Source: Smithella sp. UBA2180
GTDB taxonomy: Bacteria; Desulfobacterota; Syntrophia; Syntrophales; Smithellaceae
Reading direction: 5' to 3'
DNA length: 7,748 nucleotides
Assembly (NCBI GenBank): GCA_002327415.1
Contig: DCVU01000004.1
Location: forward strand, 1 to 7,748
How positions within the stretch are numbered: the stretch's first letter is position 1; every line of letters begins with the position of its first letter. Below are positions 1 to 6,541 of this stretch, in pieces. A program made the position numbers and the translations under genes. The notes beneath the pieces were generated by a model. The model saw only the letters and a list, made by a program, of their open reading frames with translations, did not search any database and was not told the origin of the DNA.

Positions 1-79
1 GGAGGACATTAAATGGTTATATTTATTATTGCGACACAGTCTCCTCCGTAAGTAAAGACGAACGAATAACTCCTTCTAT

Positions 80-1291
80 TTAATTCACAGCCGTTCTTTT
101 GAGCAACTCCGCAGCAATAGTTTTACCCATCTCATGACATTTTTCCAGGACATTGTCTCCGGGGGTGTTCTTCACGGCAACTGACTCAGCAACAATTTCC
201 ACCTTCATTTCTTTGAGCATTGTTTCTAAATGTTTGACCGATTCTCCGCTCCAGCCGTAAGAGCCGAAAGCCGCGCCAATCAGATTTACCGGTTTCAATC
301 CCTTCAGATAGGTCATCACATCCGCCATCTGCGGCAGAATATTATTATTGAGTGTCGGCGAACCGACGATCAACGCTCCCGAGTCAAGCACTTCATAAAC
401 AACTTCACTACGGTGCGTTTCATTCATGGACAAGAGTTTCACCTTGACGCCTTCCTGCGCCAGAGATTCGCTGATGGCGCGGGCCATTTTTTCGGTAGAA
501 TGCCACATCGTCGCGTAAACCACAACCGCTTTGGCTGCCGGCTTTTGCGAAGCCCATTTTTTATAAAGCTCAATAATCCAACCAAGATCTTTGCGCCATA
601 TCGGTCCATGATCGGGAGCGATAATTTTTATTTTCAAGCCTGATGCCGCCACTTTTTCCAGAGCCTTCAAAACAATCGGCGAATAAGGCAAAACTATGTT
701 AGCGTAATATGTCGCACCTTCATATTCCAGAGTCGCCGCCGGAATCTCATCGGCAAAGCGCTCCAGCGTCGCCAGATGCATACCGAAAGCATCCTGCGAA
801 AACAAAAACTCATCTTTGGCCAGATAAGTAAACATACTGTCCGGCCAGTGAATCATGCGCGTTTCCATAAACGTCAATTTCATATTGCCCAGACTGAGAG
901 TTTCTCCATCCTTTACGGGTGTGATTTCATGCTGGTTATGGAATAATTCTTTCAAAGTTTTTACGCCAGTTGCCGAAGCGAAAACTTTTTGAGGTTTGAT
1001 TAAGTCAATTACTTCGGGCAGACAACCGGAATGATCCATTTCGGAATGATTGGAAATGATATATTTTATTTTGGAAGGATCAACTACGGATTTAATACGA
1101 GTAAGCATCTCACTCATAAAAGGAGCTTTAACCGTATCAATTAAGGTAATATCATCCGCCATCACCAGATAGGCGTTATAAGTACTGCCGCGCGGCGTTG
1201 TGTATCCATGAAAATCGCGGATCGTCCAATCTATGGCGCCGACCCAGTAAACATTATCAGTCACTTTTACAGCCGAATAAATATCATTCAT
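80..1291 (-). CDS. fprA: Class A flavodiiron protein (FprA / rubredoxin:oxygen oxidoreductase type)
   Basis: A 403-residue cytoplasmic protein that by family reduces O2 to water and/or NO to N2O at a non-haem di-iron site, protecting anaerobes. Residues 1-250 form a metallo-beta-lactamase-like domain with the complete ligand set: H82, E84, D86 and H87 in NHSEMDHSG, H148 in MIHWPDS, D167 in SQDAFG and H228 in PDHGP. Residues 254-400 form a flavodoxin domain that binds FMN, with the phosphate loop around YATMWHSTEKMA, then GSPTLNNNILP and FGSYGWSGE. Length is typical of two-domain class A proteins. No rubredoxin or flavin reductase domain is fused, so electrons must come from a separate rubredoxin or similar donor not in this window. 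The ATG follows an AGAGG Shine-Dalgarno sequence about 8 bases upstream and a good promoter. Whether O2 or NO is preferred cannot be told from sequence. Confidence 0.96.
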   Translation of the reverse strand: MNDIYSAVKVTDNVYWVGAIDWTIRDFHGYTTPRGSTYNAYLVMADDITLIDTVKAPFMSEMLTRIKSVVDPSKIKYIISNHSEMDHSGCLPEVIDLIKPQKVFASATGVKTLKELFHNQHEITPVKDGETLSLGNMKLTFMETRMIHWPDSMFTYLAKDEFLFSQDAFGMHLATLERFADEIPAATLEYEGATYYANIVLPYSPIVLKALEKVAASGLKIKIIAPDHGPIWRKDLGWIIELYKKWASQKPAAKAVVVYATMWHSTEKMARAISESLAQEGVKVKLLSMNETHRSEVVYEVLDSGALIVGSPTLNNNILPQMADVMTYLKGLKPVNLIGAAFGSYGWSGESVKHLETMLKEMKVEIVAESVAVKNTPGDNVLEKCHEMGKTIAAELLKRTAVN

Positions 1292-1322
1292 TATTTTGCC
1301 TCTTTCTTAATTTACGTCAAGA

Positions 1323-1352
1323 ATAATATAAGTTCTCACCAGGCAATGTCAA
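1323..1352 (-). promoter_or_regulatory. Sigma-70 type promoter for the flavodiiron gene
   Basis: On the minus strand a perfect TTGACA -35 (complement of 1347-1352) is followed by TATATT at a 16-base spacing (1325-1330) or TATTAT at 18 bases (1323-1328). Each -10 candidate matches consensus at five of six positions. Transcription would start near 1316, giving a leader of about 25 bases that contains the AGAGG ribosome-binding site. I looked for an FNR-type site (TTGAT-N4-ATCAA) overlapping the -35: the first half-site is present but the second is not. Confidence 0.7.
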
Positions 1353-1463
1353 TCAATACTTATACCAATTTGCTTGTAATTTCCACCCGGCTGATCTAAT
1401 CATTAATAAAAAATTAAGATATCCAGATTATCCCCCAAAAACCCGGACTGTGAAATAATTAGC

Positions 1464-2498
1464 ATGCTTATGCTGTTTTTTATAATGTTGACATGCTCAT
1501 TTTTTACTTATATAGTTTTTGAGGAAATATCAAATTGGGAGAACTGTCATACCGCATTGCAGGCAAATCACGGAAATATTAAAACGGCTCGATTACCTTG
1601 GCCATTAGACCTTTCGTGGTTCTTTCTGCAGAGAAAAATTCTGGGACAAAAAATTCCGCTGCTGGCCAGTTTTAAAGTTACGTATCGCTGCAACCTGACC
1701 TGCCTGGCATGTCCGTTTCATTTTCGTTCTGATGACAAAGCAGCTCACATGTCATGGGACACGGCAACCGGGGTCATGGACTCACTGTACAAACTCGGCA
1801 CACGACTGATTGTTTTCGAAGGCGGTGAACCGCTTTTGTGGCGCGACGGTTCTTATCGCCTTCACGATCTTGTCCTTTATGCCCGAAAACACTTCCTGCG
1901 TGTGGCAGTAACAACCAACGGCACACTGCCCTTATATATTCCAGCCCACACTCTCTGGGTAAGTCTCGACGGTGTGAAGGAAACGCACGATGAATTGAGG
2001 AGTGATTCCTTTGACCTTATTTGCTCCAACATTAAAAAAACAAAACATCCCCGGGTTTTTATTCATTGCACACTGAATCGCCGCAACTGGCGTGATGTTG
2101 AATCTTTGGCAAAGTGGGTGCAGGAAATGCCGGCACTGCAAGGCATGACCGTTCAGTTTTTCTATCCTTACAATCAGGGAGAAGATGACCTTTCTCTTTC
2201 ACCCGAAGATCGCTGCGCCGCTATTGAAAAATTACTTAAACTAAAAAAATCGGGCTTCCCCATTTTAAATTCGACCGGTCGGCTCAGGGCAATGATTGAC
2301 AATCGCTGGCGTTGCCATGACGACATCCTGATTAATGTCGATCCGGATGGCACCATTACCGAAGGCTGCTATGTAAAAAGCCGGGGCGAGATCAATTGCG
2401 ACGCCTGTGGATTCACGCCTGTAGCCGAAGCGTCCGGCGCTCTGGATTTGATTCCGGAATCGCTGTATGCGGGATGGCGGTTGTTTCTTAAGGTGTGA
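1464..2498 (+). CDS. Radical SAM protein with cysteine-rich (SPASM-like) C-terminus, function unknown
   Basis: Up to 344 residues. The radical SAM cluster motif is CxxxCxxC at C76, C80 and C83 (YRCNLTCLACPF), which binds the [4Fe-4S] cluster that cleaves S-adenosylmethionine. The SAM-binding GGEP is at 120-123, and VTTNGT (149-154) and WVSLDG (165-170) are the expected later strands. Four further cysteines (C284, C302, C312, C315; the last pair as CDAC) could hold an auxiliary cluster as in SPASM or twitch proteins, but the pattern is not a full SPASM motif. The substrate is unknown. The first 19 residues are hydrophobic and could be a membrane anchor, but there is no Shine-Dalgarno sequence before the ATG and good promoters overlap this stretch. 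The only usual start codon (ATG, GTG or TTG) between the promoter and the cluster motif is TTG at 1557, with GGGAGAA 13 bases upstream; it would give 313 residues. The class call is firm; the start is doubtful. Confidence 0.88.
   Translation: MLMLFFIMLTCSFFTYIVFEEISNWENCHTALQANHGNIKTARLPWPLDLSWFFLQRKILGQKIPLLASFKVTYRCNLTCLACPFHFRSDDKAAHMSWDTATGVMDSLYKLGTRLIVFEGGEPLLWRDGSYRLHDLVLYARKHFLRVAVTTNGTLPLYIPAHTLWVSLDGVKETHDELRSDSFDLICSNIKKTKHPRVFIHCTLNRRNWRDVESLAKWVQEMPALQGMTVQFFYPYNQGEDDLSLSPEDRCAAIEKLLKLKKSGFPILNSTGRLRAMIDNRWRCHDDILINVDPDGTITEGCYVKSRGEINCDACGFTPVAEASGALDLIPESLYAGWRLFLKV
1488..1516 (+). promoter_or_regulatory. Sigma-70 type promoter inside the 5' end of the radical SAM ORF
   Basis: TTGACA at 1488-1493, a 17-base spacer and TATAGT at 1511-1516 make a near-consensus promoter pointing into the radical SAM gene. 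A second candidate overlaps just upstream: TTAGCA at 1459-1464, 16 bases, then a perfect TATAAT at 1481-1486. Starts near 1493 or 1523 would both lie downstream of the first in-frame ATG (1464), and the second start also lies downstream of the ATGs at 1470 and 1485. This bears directly on where translation begins. No better promoter was seen in 1353-1458. Confidence 0.6.
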
Positions 2499-2928
2499 GT
2501 TGAACCCGAGGGAAATAAAAAAATTTATCAAATGTGGTCTATTGGTTTCACCTACAAAGGTTCTATACGTAACAAAATGATGATTGCAACTTAGCCCACA
2601 CAGGTTCATCATCTATCTATATTTCCTATTGATTTACGGGAAAGGAGATAGAAATGAACCAAATAGCTTCAGAAAAACACCGTTATTATATTCAGTCATA
2701 TAAATTTGAAGTGTCAACTTCTCCTGAAGCGTTAGAAGTATTTATTTTGTGGGTATCCAAGACTTCAAATAAAAAGGTCTATATCTTTCTATTATAGCAA
2801 CACATTGAATATTACGGTAATGATTATATTGTGGGTGGAATCTCATAGACAATTAAAGCAAAATACTGTATGGCATGCCGATCTAAGATTCAATATAGTT
2901 CCATCAATTATAAGTAACGAGGTGTTGA
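2499..2928. other. AT-rich spacer between the radical SAM gene and uppP
   Basis: These 430 bases contain no long gene. The only coding candidate is the 47-codon ORF at 2654-2797. After the radical SAM stop there is no convincing intrinsic terminator; the only G+C symmetry is a three-base-pair CCC-GA-GGG. A loose inverted repeat (ATGATGA near 2577, TCATCAT near 2608, about 22 bases apart) is too weak to interpret. No clear -35/-10 pair was found for uppP. Confidence 0.6.
2654..2797 (+). CDS. Small ORF of 47 codons with strong ribosome-binding site, function unknown
   Basis: An ATG at 2654 is preceded by AAAGGAG at 2641-2647, six bases away, the best Shine-Dalgarno sequence in the first 3 kb of the window. 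The frame runs 47 codons to TAG at 2795. The predicted peptide starts MNQIASEKHRYYIQSYKFEV, is rich in Tyr, Lys, Ser and Phe, and has no signal peptide, membrane segment, cysteine pair or motif that I recognise. It sits alone in an AT-rich spacer, 131 bases before uppP. It may be a true small protein, the remnant of a larger gene, or a chance ORF behind a chance GGAG. The ribosome-binding site is the only positive evidence. Confidence 0.4.
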   Translation: MNQIASEKHRYYIQSYKFEVSTSPEALEVFILWVSKTSNKKVYIFLL

Positions 2929-3717
2929 TTGTCTACATTACAAGCGGCTATGCTCGGATTAGTTCAGGGATTGGGTGAGTTTCTGCCTATATCAAGCTCG
3001 GCACATCTGGTGCTTGTTCCCTGGCTTTTTAAATGGAATGATCCCGGACTTACTTTTGATATTGCCCTCCATATTGGCACTCTTATTGCCGTTGCAATTT
3101 ACTTCTGGAAAGACTGGCTGAATTTAATCACAAAGGGATTGACCAATATTCGCAGCACGGACGGCCGATTATTCTGGTATCTGGTTGTGGCCACTATCCC
3201 CGGAGCAGTTATGGGTTTTCTGCTGGAGAAGAAAGCCGAGACCATCTTCCGGGAGCCTGTTTTAATCGCGACCATGCTGATCCTGTTGGGTGTTCTTTTG
3301 TACTGGGCGGATCGGCGGGGCGTCAAGAATATTGAGATGAATCGTATAACTTTTAAAACCAGTCTTTTAATCGGATTATCTCAAGCACTGGCGATTATTC
3401 CAGGAGTTTCACGTTCGGGGATCACCATGACCATGGGATTGTCGATGGGACTGACCAGAGAAGGAGCAGCCAGGTTTTCTTTCTTACTCGCCGCACCCAT
3501 TATATTTGGCGCCGCTCTGGTTAAGCTGCCCTTTCTTATATCACATCCGTCCGTGGTAAATATTAATTTTATTACCGGCATTTTGGTTTCCTTCATTACC
3601 GGCATCCTCAGTATAGGGTTTTTACTTCGATATATTCAGACGAGGAATTTTCTTCCCTTTGTCTGGTACAGATTTATTCTGGGCTCTCTGGTCATGGTGA
3701 TCGTGTTAATGCGTTAA
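2929..3717 (+). CDS. uppP: Undecaprenyl-diphosphatase (BacA/UppP family)
   Basis: Integral inner-membrane phosphatase that by family converts undecaprenyl pyrophosphate to undecaprenyl phosphate, recycling the lipid carrier for peptidoglycan and O-antigen; extra copies give bacitracin resistance. It has 262 residues, close to the usual 265-275. The first conserved block is at 10-27 (QGLGEFLPISSSAHL, with the (E/Q)xxxE pair Q13 and E17, serines 22-24 and H26). The second is PGVSRSG at 158-164 with catalytic R162. About seven to eight hydrophobic segments cover the rest, including 50-60, 82-98, 111-125, 184-205 and 213-234. The start is TTG: a TGA stop lies directly upstream in frame, GAGG at 2919-2922 is correctly spaced, and the next candidate (ATG at 2950) would begin only just before the first catalytic block. 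It appears monocistronic. Confidence 0.96.
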   Translation: MSTLQAAMLGLVQGLGEFLPISSSAHLVLVPWLFKWNDPGLTFDIALHIGTLIAVAIYFWKDWLNLITKGLTNIRSTDGRLFWYLVVATIPGAVMGFLLEKKAETIFREPVLIATMLILLGVLLYWADRRGVKNIEMNRITFKTSLLIGLSQALAIIPGVSRSGITMTMGLSMGLTREGAARFSFLLAAPIIFGAALVKLPFLISHPSVVNINFITGILVSFITGILSIGFLLRYIQTRNFLPFVWYRFILGSLVMVIVLMR

Positions 3718-3799
3718 ATGCGGAAATACCTTCATTTGTATGAAACGGATTCCTGAATCGAAGCGGGCAATCACAGTTTTAGCTAAATTAATTTTATTG

Positions 3800-3828
3800 T
3801 TGACATATTTTTTGTAATTGTTTAACTA
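3800..3828 (+). promoter_or_regulatory. Possible promoter for the thiolase gene
   Basis: A perfect TTGACA -35 stands at 3800-3805 in the 243-base spacer before the thiolase. Seventeen bases on, the -10 region reads TAACTA (3823-3828), a poor match, and shifting by one or two bases does not improve it much. The -35 may be real with an activator-dependent or weak -10, or may be chance in AT-rich DNA. The thiolase leader would be about 125 bases. Confidence 0.35.
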
Positions 3829-3960
3829 TTCACACCGCCGTTCGCCGCGACGGATTTAAAAAATTTCACAGCCTTATTAAAAAATAACTTCTGTAAAGCC
3901 CGTTTAAATAACCCCGCTTTAAAAGAAGAAAAAATTATTTCAATACAAGGAGTTTACAAA

Positions 3961-5214
3961 ATGAAAGATGTAGTAATTGTTTCAGCGTGTAGGACGGCTA
4001 TCGGAACATTCGGTGGCGCATTAAAGGACATGATCGGAGCCCGTATTGCAGCGGTCGCCATGAAGGAGGCCATCAAGCGTGCCGGAATAGATCCGGTTAT
4101 GATTGACGATGTCAGGTTCGGCTGTTGTCTTGAATCCTGTAATACGCTTAACGTTGCTCGTGTAGGAGCTCTTTTAGCCGGTATTCCGGAAAGCGTAACC
4201 GCCGTTACGATGAATCGTGTATGTATTTCCGGGATGGAAGCCGTACTTTCCGGCGCAGCCATGATCAAAGCCGGTATGGCCGATATTATTCTGGCCGGCG
4301 GAGTTGAGCAGATGTCCGGAACACCATATGTCTGTTTAGACGCCCGTTGGGGCTGCCGCCTGCAGGACACTGTTTTTGTCGATTCCATGATTCGCGCATT
4401 ACATTGCGGCTCATATGTCATGCCGTTGTCCGACGATGGTCCCGTCAAATCAGGCCAGCCTTTCGAAAGTTTAAAGGGCAAACCCTATATCATGGGCCAT
4501 ACCGCGGAACTGATCGCTCAGCTTCTGAACATCAGCCGCGAGGAAATGGATGAAGTCGCCCTGCGCAGCCATAACAACGTCGAGCGCGCCACCAAAAATG
4601 GTGATTTCAAAGACGAGATCGTACCCATTGAAATCCCCCAGAAAAAGGGCAAACCGCCCATTATCTTCGACAAGGATGAACATTTCCGTTCCGGAATGAC
4701 GATGGAACAATTGCGGGCATTACCACCGGCATTTATCCCCAAGGTCGGCAAAGTTACGGCCGGTAACTCCTCGGGACTCAATGACGGCGCTTCGGCCATG
4801 ATCATCATGTCCGCTGAAAAAGCCAGGGAATTAGGATTGAAACCGATCGCCAGGATACGTTCCTCAGGACTTGGCGGCTGTCATCCTTCCGTGATGGGCT
4901 TAAGCCCGGTTCCGGCCGTAAAAAATCTGCTCAAAAGCGACCCGCAACTTAGCCTGGATGCTTTTGAACTGCTGGAAGTCAACGAAGCATTTGCCGGTCA
5001 GTATCTCGGTTGTGAAAAGGAGCTTGGTTTAAAACGTGAAATTACCAATATCAACGGATCGGGCATTGGCCTGGGACATCCGGTGGGGTCTACCGGCTGC
5101 CGTATTATGGTAACTCTGATTCATGCCATGCAAAAACACGGCAAAACCCTTGGACTGGCTACCCTCTGCGGCGGCGGCGGCGTTTCCATGGCCACGTCTA
5201 TAGAAATGTTATAA
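3961..5214 (+). CDS. Thiolase (acetyl-CoA C-acyltransferase family)
   Basis: Cytoplasmic enzyme of 417 residues that by family condenses two acyl-CoAs or cleaves a 3-ketoacyl-CoA with CoA. The catalytic residues are present: nucleophile C88 in MNRVCISGMEA, N341 in NEAFA, H373 in GLGHPVGSTG, and the acid/base C403 in TLCGGGG. The N-terminal domain opens with VIVSACRTAIGTFGG and the C-terminal domain starts near 270 (NSSGLNDGASA). It is about 25 residues longer than typical bacterial biosynthetic thiolases of about 392; by eye the excess lies at roughly 148-176, before the MGHTAE segment of the CoA-binding loop region. It has 12 cysteines. Translation starts at ATG 3961 behind AAGGAG (3947-3952), eight bases away. 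No other beta-oxidation or CoA-transferase gene is adjacent, so acetoacetyl-CoA versus longer or branched substrates cannot be decided. Confidence 0.95.
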   Translation: MKDVVIVSACRTAIGTFGGALKDMIGARIAAVAMKEAIKRAGIDPVMIDDVRFGCCLESCNTLNVARVGALLAGIPESVTAVTMNRVCISGMEAVLSGAAMIKAGMADIILAGGVEQMSGTPYVCLDARWGCRLQDTVFVDSMIRALHCGSYVMPLSDDGPVKSGQPFESLKGKPYIMGHTAELIAQLLNISREEMDEVALRSHNNVERATKNGDFKDEIVPIEIPQKKGKPPIIFDKDEHFRSGMTMEQLRALPPAFIPKVGKVTAGNSSGLNDGASAMIIMSAEKARELGLKPIARIRSSGLGGCHPSVMGLSPVPAVKNLLKSDPQLSLDAFELLEVNEAFAGQYLGCEKELGLKREITNINGSGIGLGHPVGSTGCRIMVTLIHAMQKHGKTLGLATLCGGGGVSMATSIEML

Positions 5215-5223
5215 TAACAAGTT

Positions 5224-5257
5224 GCTTTCAAAAATTCATATTTTAATTTTTGAAAGC
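5224..5257. terminator. Inverted repeat between convergent genes, possible bidirectional terminator
   Basis: GCTTTCAAAAATT (5224-5236) is perfectly complementary to AATTTTTGAAAGC (5245-5257), a 13-base-pair stem with an eight-base loop. It begins nine bases after the thiolase stop and lies about 40 bases past the mtgA stop on the other strand. The stem is AT-rich and neither side is followed by a long uninterrupted T run, so it is not textbook. A shorter palindromic set follows at 5264-5285 (GGTAT, ATACC, GGTATA), which can pair in two mutually exclusive ways. Confidence 0.55.
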
Positions 5258-5296
5258 TTACTTGGTATTATACCCGGTTGGTATAAAATTAAATCT

Positions 5297-6139
5297 TTAG
5301 GGGTTTGATTTATTTTCCGTATCAGGAAGAGCAGGACTTATGTTCTGTTCTTCCTGAACGATGTCTTTTTGTTGCTCTTGTCCGGTTGTGTCCTTATTAT
5401 TTTCATCCTTTTCGGAAATTACATCATCATATTCAGGTATAACAATTCCCCGGCGCACCATTATCTGGTAAATTCTTTCCGACTGGTTCCCTACGTATCT
5501 TGACGTACCGTCAGTTCGATATCTGCGGGGATTGGGTATAACAGCGGCAAGCACCGCCGCTTCACGGGCGGTCAATCCGACCGCGCTTTTTCCAAAGTGT
5601 CTTCGCGCCGCTGCTTCAATTCCGTAAACCCCATCACCCCATTCGGCAACGTTTAAGTAAAGTTCCATAATCCTTCTTTTGCTTAAATTACTTTCCAATC
5701 GCCAGGTTAGGATTGCCTCTTTTAACTTTCTAATCGGGTTTTTTGATGGTGAAAGATACAAATTTTTTGCCAGTTGCTGAGAAATCGTACTGCCGCCGGC
5801 TTTAAATTTCTTCTTCTTGATATCCTTCTCCAGAGCTTTTTGCATGGCCTCGAAATCAAATCCTTCGTGAGACCAGAACTTATCATCCTCGGATATAATC
5901 ACGGCCTTCATGACATAAGGCGACACGCCCGACAGTGGCACCCAAATATTGGTAATCTTTCTTTTTATTCCTTTTTCCTGCCAGACTTTCTCCCTGTACT
6001 TCATAAAAGCAGTTTTCTCTGGCCGATTTTTTTTCAGATAAGCGACATTCGGATAGACAAAATAGCGTCCCACATCAAAAACAAAATAAGTTAAGATCAA
6101 GACTAAGATTATTGAAATAATTCTGCCAGGAAATCGCAT
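5297..6139 (-). CDS. mtgA: Monofunctional biosynthetic peptidoglycan transglycosylase (GT51)
   Basis: Inner-membrane enzyme that by family polymerises lipid II into glycan strands. In the 280-residue form there is one N-terminal membrane anchor (about residues 5-22, IISIILVLILTYFVF) and then a GT51 domain. Catalytic E84 is in ISEDDKFWSHEGFD. The other conserved blocks are GGSTISQQLAKNLYL (115-129), RKLKEAILTWRLE (137-149) and a second glutamate, E159, in MELYLNVAEWGDGVYGIEAAA. No transpeptidase domain follows, so it is monofunctional. After the domain, residues from about 240 form a charged, Gln/Glu/Asp-rich, probably disordered tail, making it longer than usual (about 230-240). The frame is open to an ATG at 6271, but I prefer 6139: it has AAAGGA nine bases upstream and places the anchor right after the start, while the extra 44 residues show no family feature and the 6271 ATG lacks a Shine-Dalgarno sequence. 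Confidence 0.93.
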   Translation of the reverse strand: MRFPGRIISIILVLILTYFVFDVGRYFVYPNVAYLKKNRPEKTAFMKYREKVWQEKGIKRKITNIWVPLSGVSPYVMKAVIISEDDKFWSHEGFDFEAMQKALEKDIKKKKFKAGGSTISQQLAKNLYLSPSKNPIRKLKEAILTWRLESNLSKRRIMELYLNVAEWGDGVYGIEAAARRHFGKSAVGLTAREAAVLAAVIPNPRRYRTDGTSRYVGNQSERIYQIMVRRGIVIPEYDDVISEKDENNKDTTGQEQQKDIVQEEQNISPALPDTENKSNP

Positions 6140-6355
6140 AATAAATAATCCTTTTACGCATTTTGATGACCTTAAACCGCTCTCAGGCAAACCAACCCCC
6201 GTCTGAAGATTATTTAAGACAGGCATTGCAATAGCTGAAAATCCATATAAAATCCAATGATAATTTACCATACCCGGGGGCAGCTACTTCCCGCCAATAA
6301 ATAAATTTAAACATATACTTACAATATAATACCCGCCACAAATTACAAAATAAGT

Positions 6356-6384
6356 TTGACAGACAGGTATTTATTTAGTAGGTT
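6356..6384 (+). promoter_or_regulatory. Possible promoter for the NlpC/P60 gene
   Basis: TTGACA at 6356-6361 is followed after 17 bases by TAGGTT (6379-6384), which matches the -10 consensus at only three positions. It would give a leader of about 150 bases. Alternative -10-like sequences lie nearer the gene (TATAAG at 6438, TATAAA at 6465), without good -35 partners. The perfect -35 is the main support. Confidence 0.35.
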
Positions 6385-6405
6385 AACCCCAAATTTGTAG
6401 TTGGT

Positions 6406-6430
6406 TGTACATTGCTGGAATAAATGTACA
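6406..6430. repeat. Perfect 8-bp inverted repeat, operator-like
   Basis: TGTACATT (6406-6413) and AATGTACA (6423-6430) are exact reverse complements, nine bases apart. Each arm also contains the palindrome TGTACA, so that hexamer occurs twice with a 19-base period. It lies just downstream of the candidate promoter of the NlpC/P60 gene and 112 bases before its start codon, where a dimeric repressor or an RNA hairpin would make sense. No regulator is identified. Confidence 0.45.
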
Positions 6431-6433
6431 GTA

Positions 6434-6498
6434 GGTGTATAAGTAAATTTGTTTAGTTTTCGGTTATAAATATGACATTAAATCGAAATATATACACC
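6434..6498. repeat. Second inverted repeat in the NlpC/P60 leader
   Basis: GGTGTATA (6434-6441) and TATACACC (6491-6498) are exact reverse complements, 49 bases apart, beginning four bases after the previous dyad. In a long leader transcript they could close a multibranch structure whose 3' arm ends 26 bases before the AAAGGAGG ribosome-binding site. The enclosed sequence is AT-rich with no strong inner helix that I can see, so chance is possible. Confidence 0.3.
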
Positions 6499-6541
6499 GT
6501 TAATAGGATAATACCCCCAATAACAAAGGAGGCATTTCATT

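Larger units (their letters stand above)
6140..6541. other. AT-rich divergent spacer between mtgA and the NlpC/P60 gene
   Basis: About 400 bases with no gene on either strand, apart from the optional 44-codon upstream extension of mtgA (6140-6271). The right half holds a possible promoter and two inverted repeats, listed separately. No tRNA was seen. Because LysM and NlpC/P60 genes are often controlled by the c-di-AMP (ydaO/yuaA) riboswitch in other bacteria, I looked for its conserved G-rich blocks and did not find them. Confidence 0.6.

Noticed and set aside
13..51. GGAGG followed by a 12-codon ORF at the window start
   Set aside because: Too short, no recognisable peptide, and the GGAGGA can pair with TCCTCC at 42-47. 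The window edge hides its context.
230..643. 137-codon plus-strand ORF opposite the flavodiiron gene
   Set aside because: Antisense shadow of a well supported gene, with no family features.
1341..1356. FNR-like site overlapping the flavodiiron promoter
   Set aside because: One TTGAT half-site is present, but the second half matches ATCAA at only two of five positions.
3740..3817. 25-codon ORF with a hydrophobic end in the uppP-thiolase spacer
   Set aside because: No Shine-Dalgarno sequence, it overlaps the candidate -35 of the thiolase promoter, and T-rich DNA gives hydrophobic codons by chance.
3831..3860. GC-rich short hairpin before the thiolase
   Set aside because: Only about four base pairs (CCGT with ACGG) and no T run; not a credible terminator.
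3954..4481. 175-codon minus-strand ORF opposite the thiolase
   Set aside because: Shadow of a gene with catalytic motifs in the other frame; no ribosome-binding site and no domain.
6140..6271. 44-residue N-terminal extension of MtgA starting at 6271
   Set aside because: No Shine-Dalgarno sequence at that ATG and no family feature, whereas ATG 6139 has AAAGGA and leads straight into the membrane anchor.
6385..6541. c-di-AMP or GEMM riboswitch before the NlpC/P60 gene
   Set aside because: The conserved G-rich and tetraloop-receptor blocks of both classes are missing; the leader is AT-rich.
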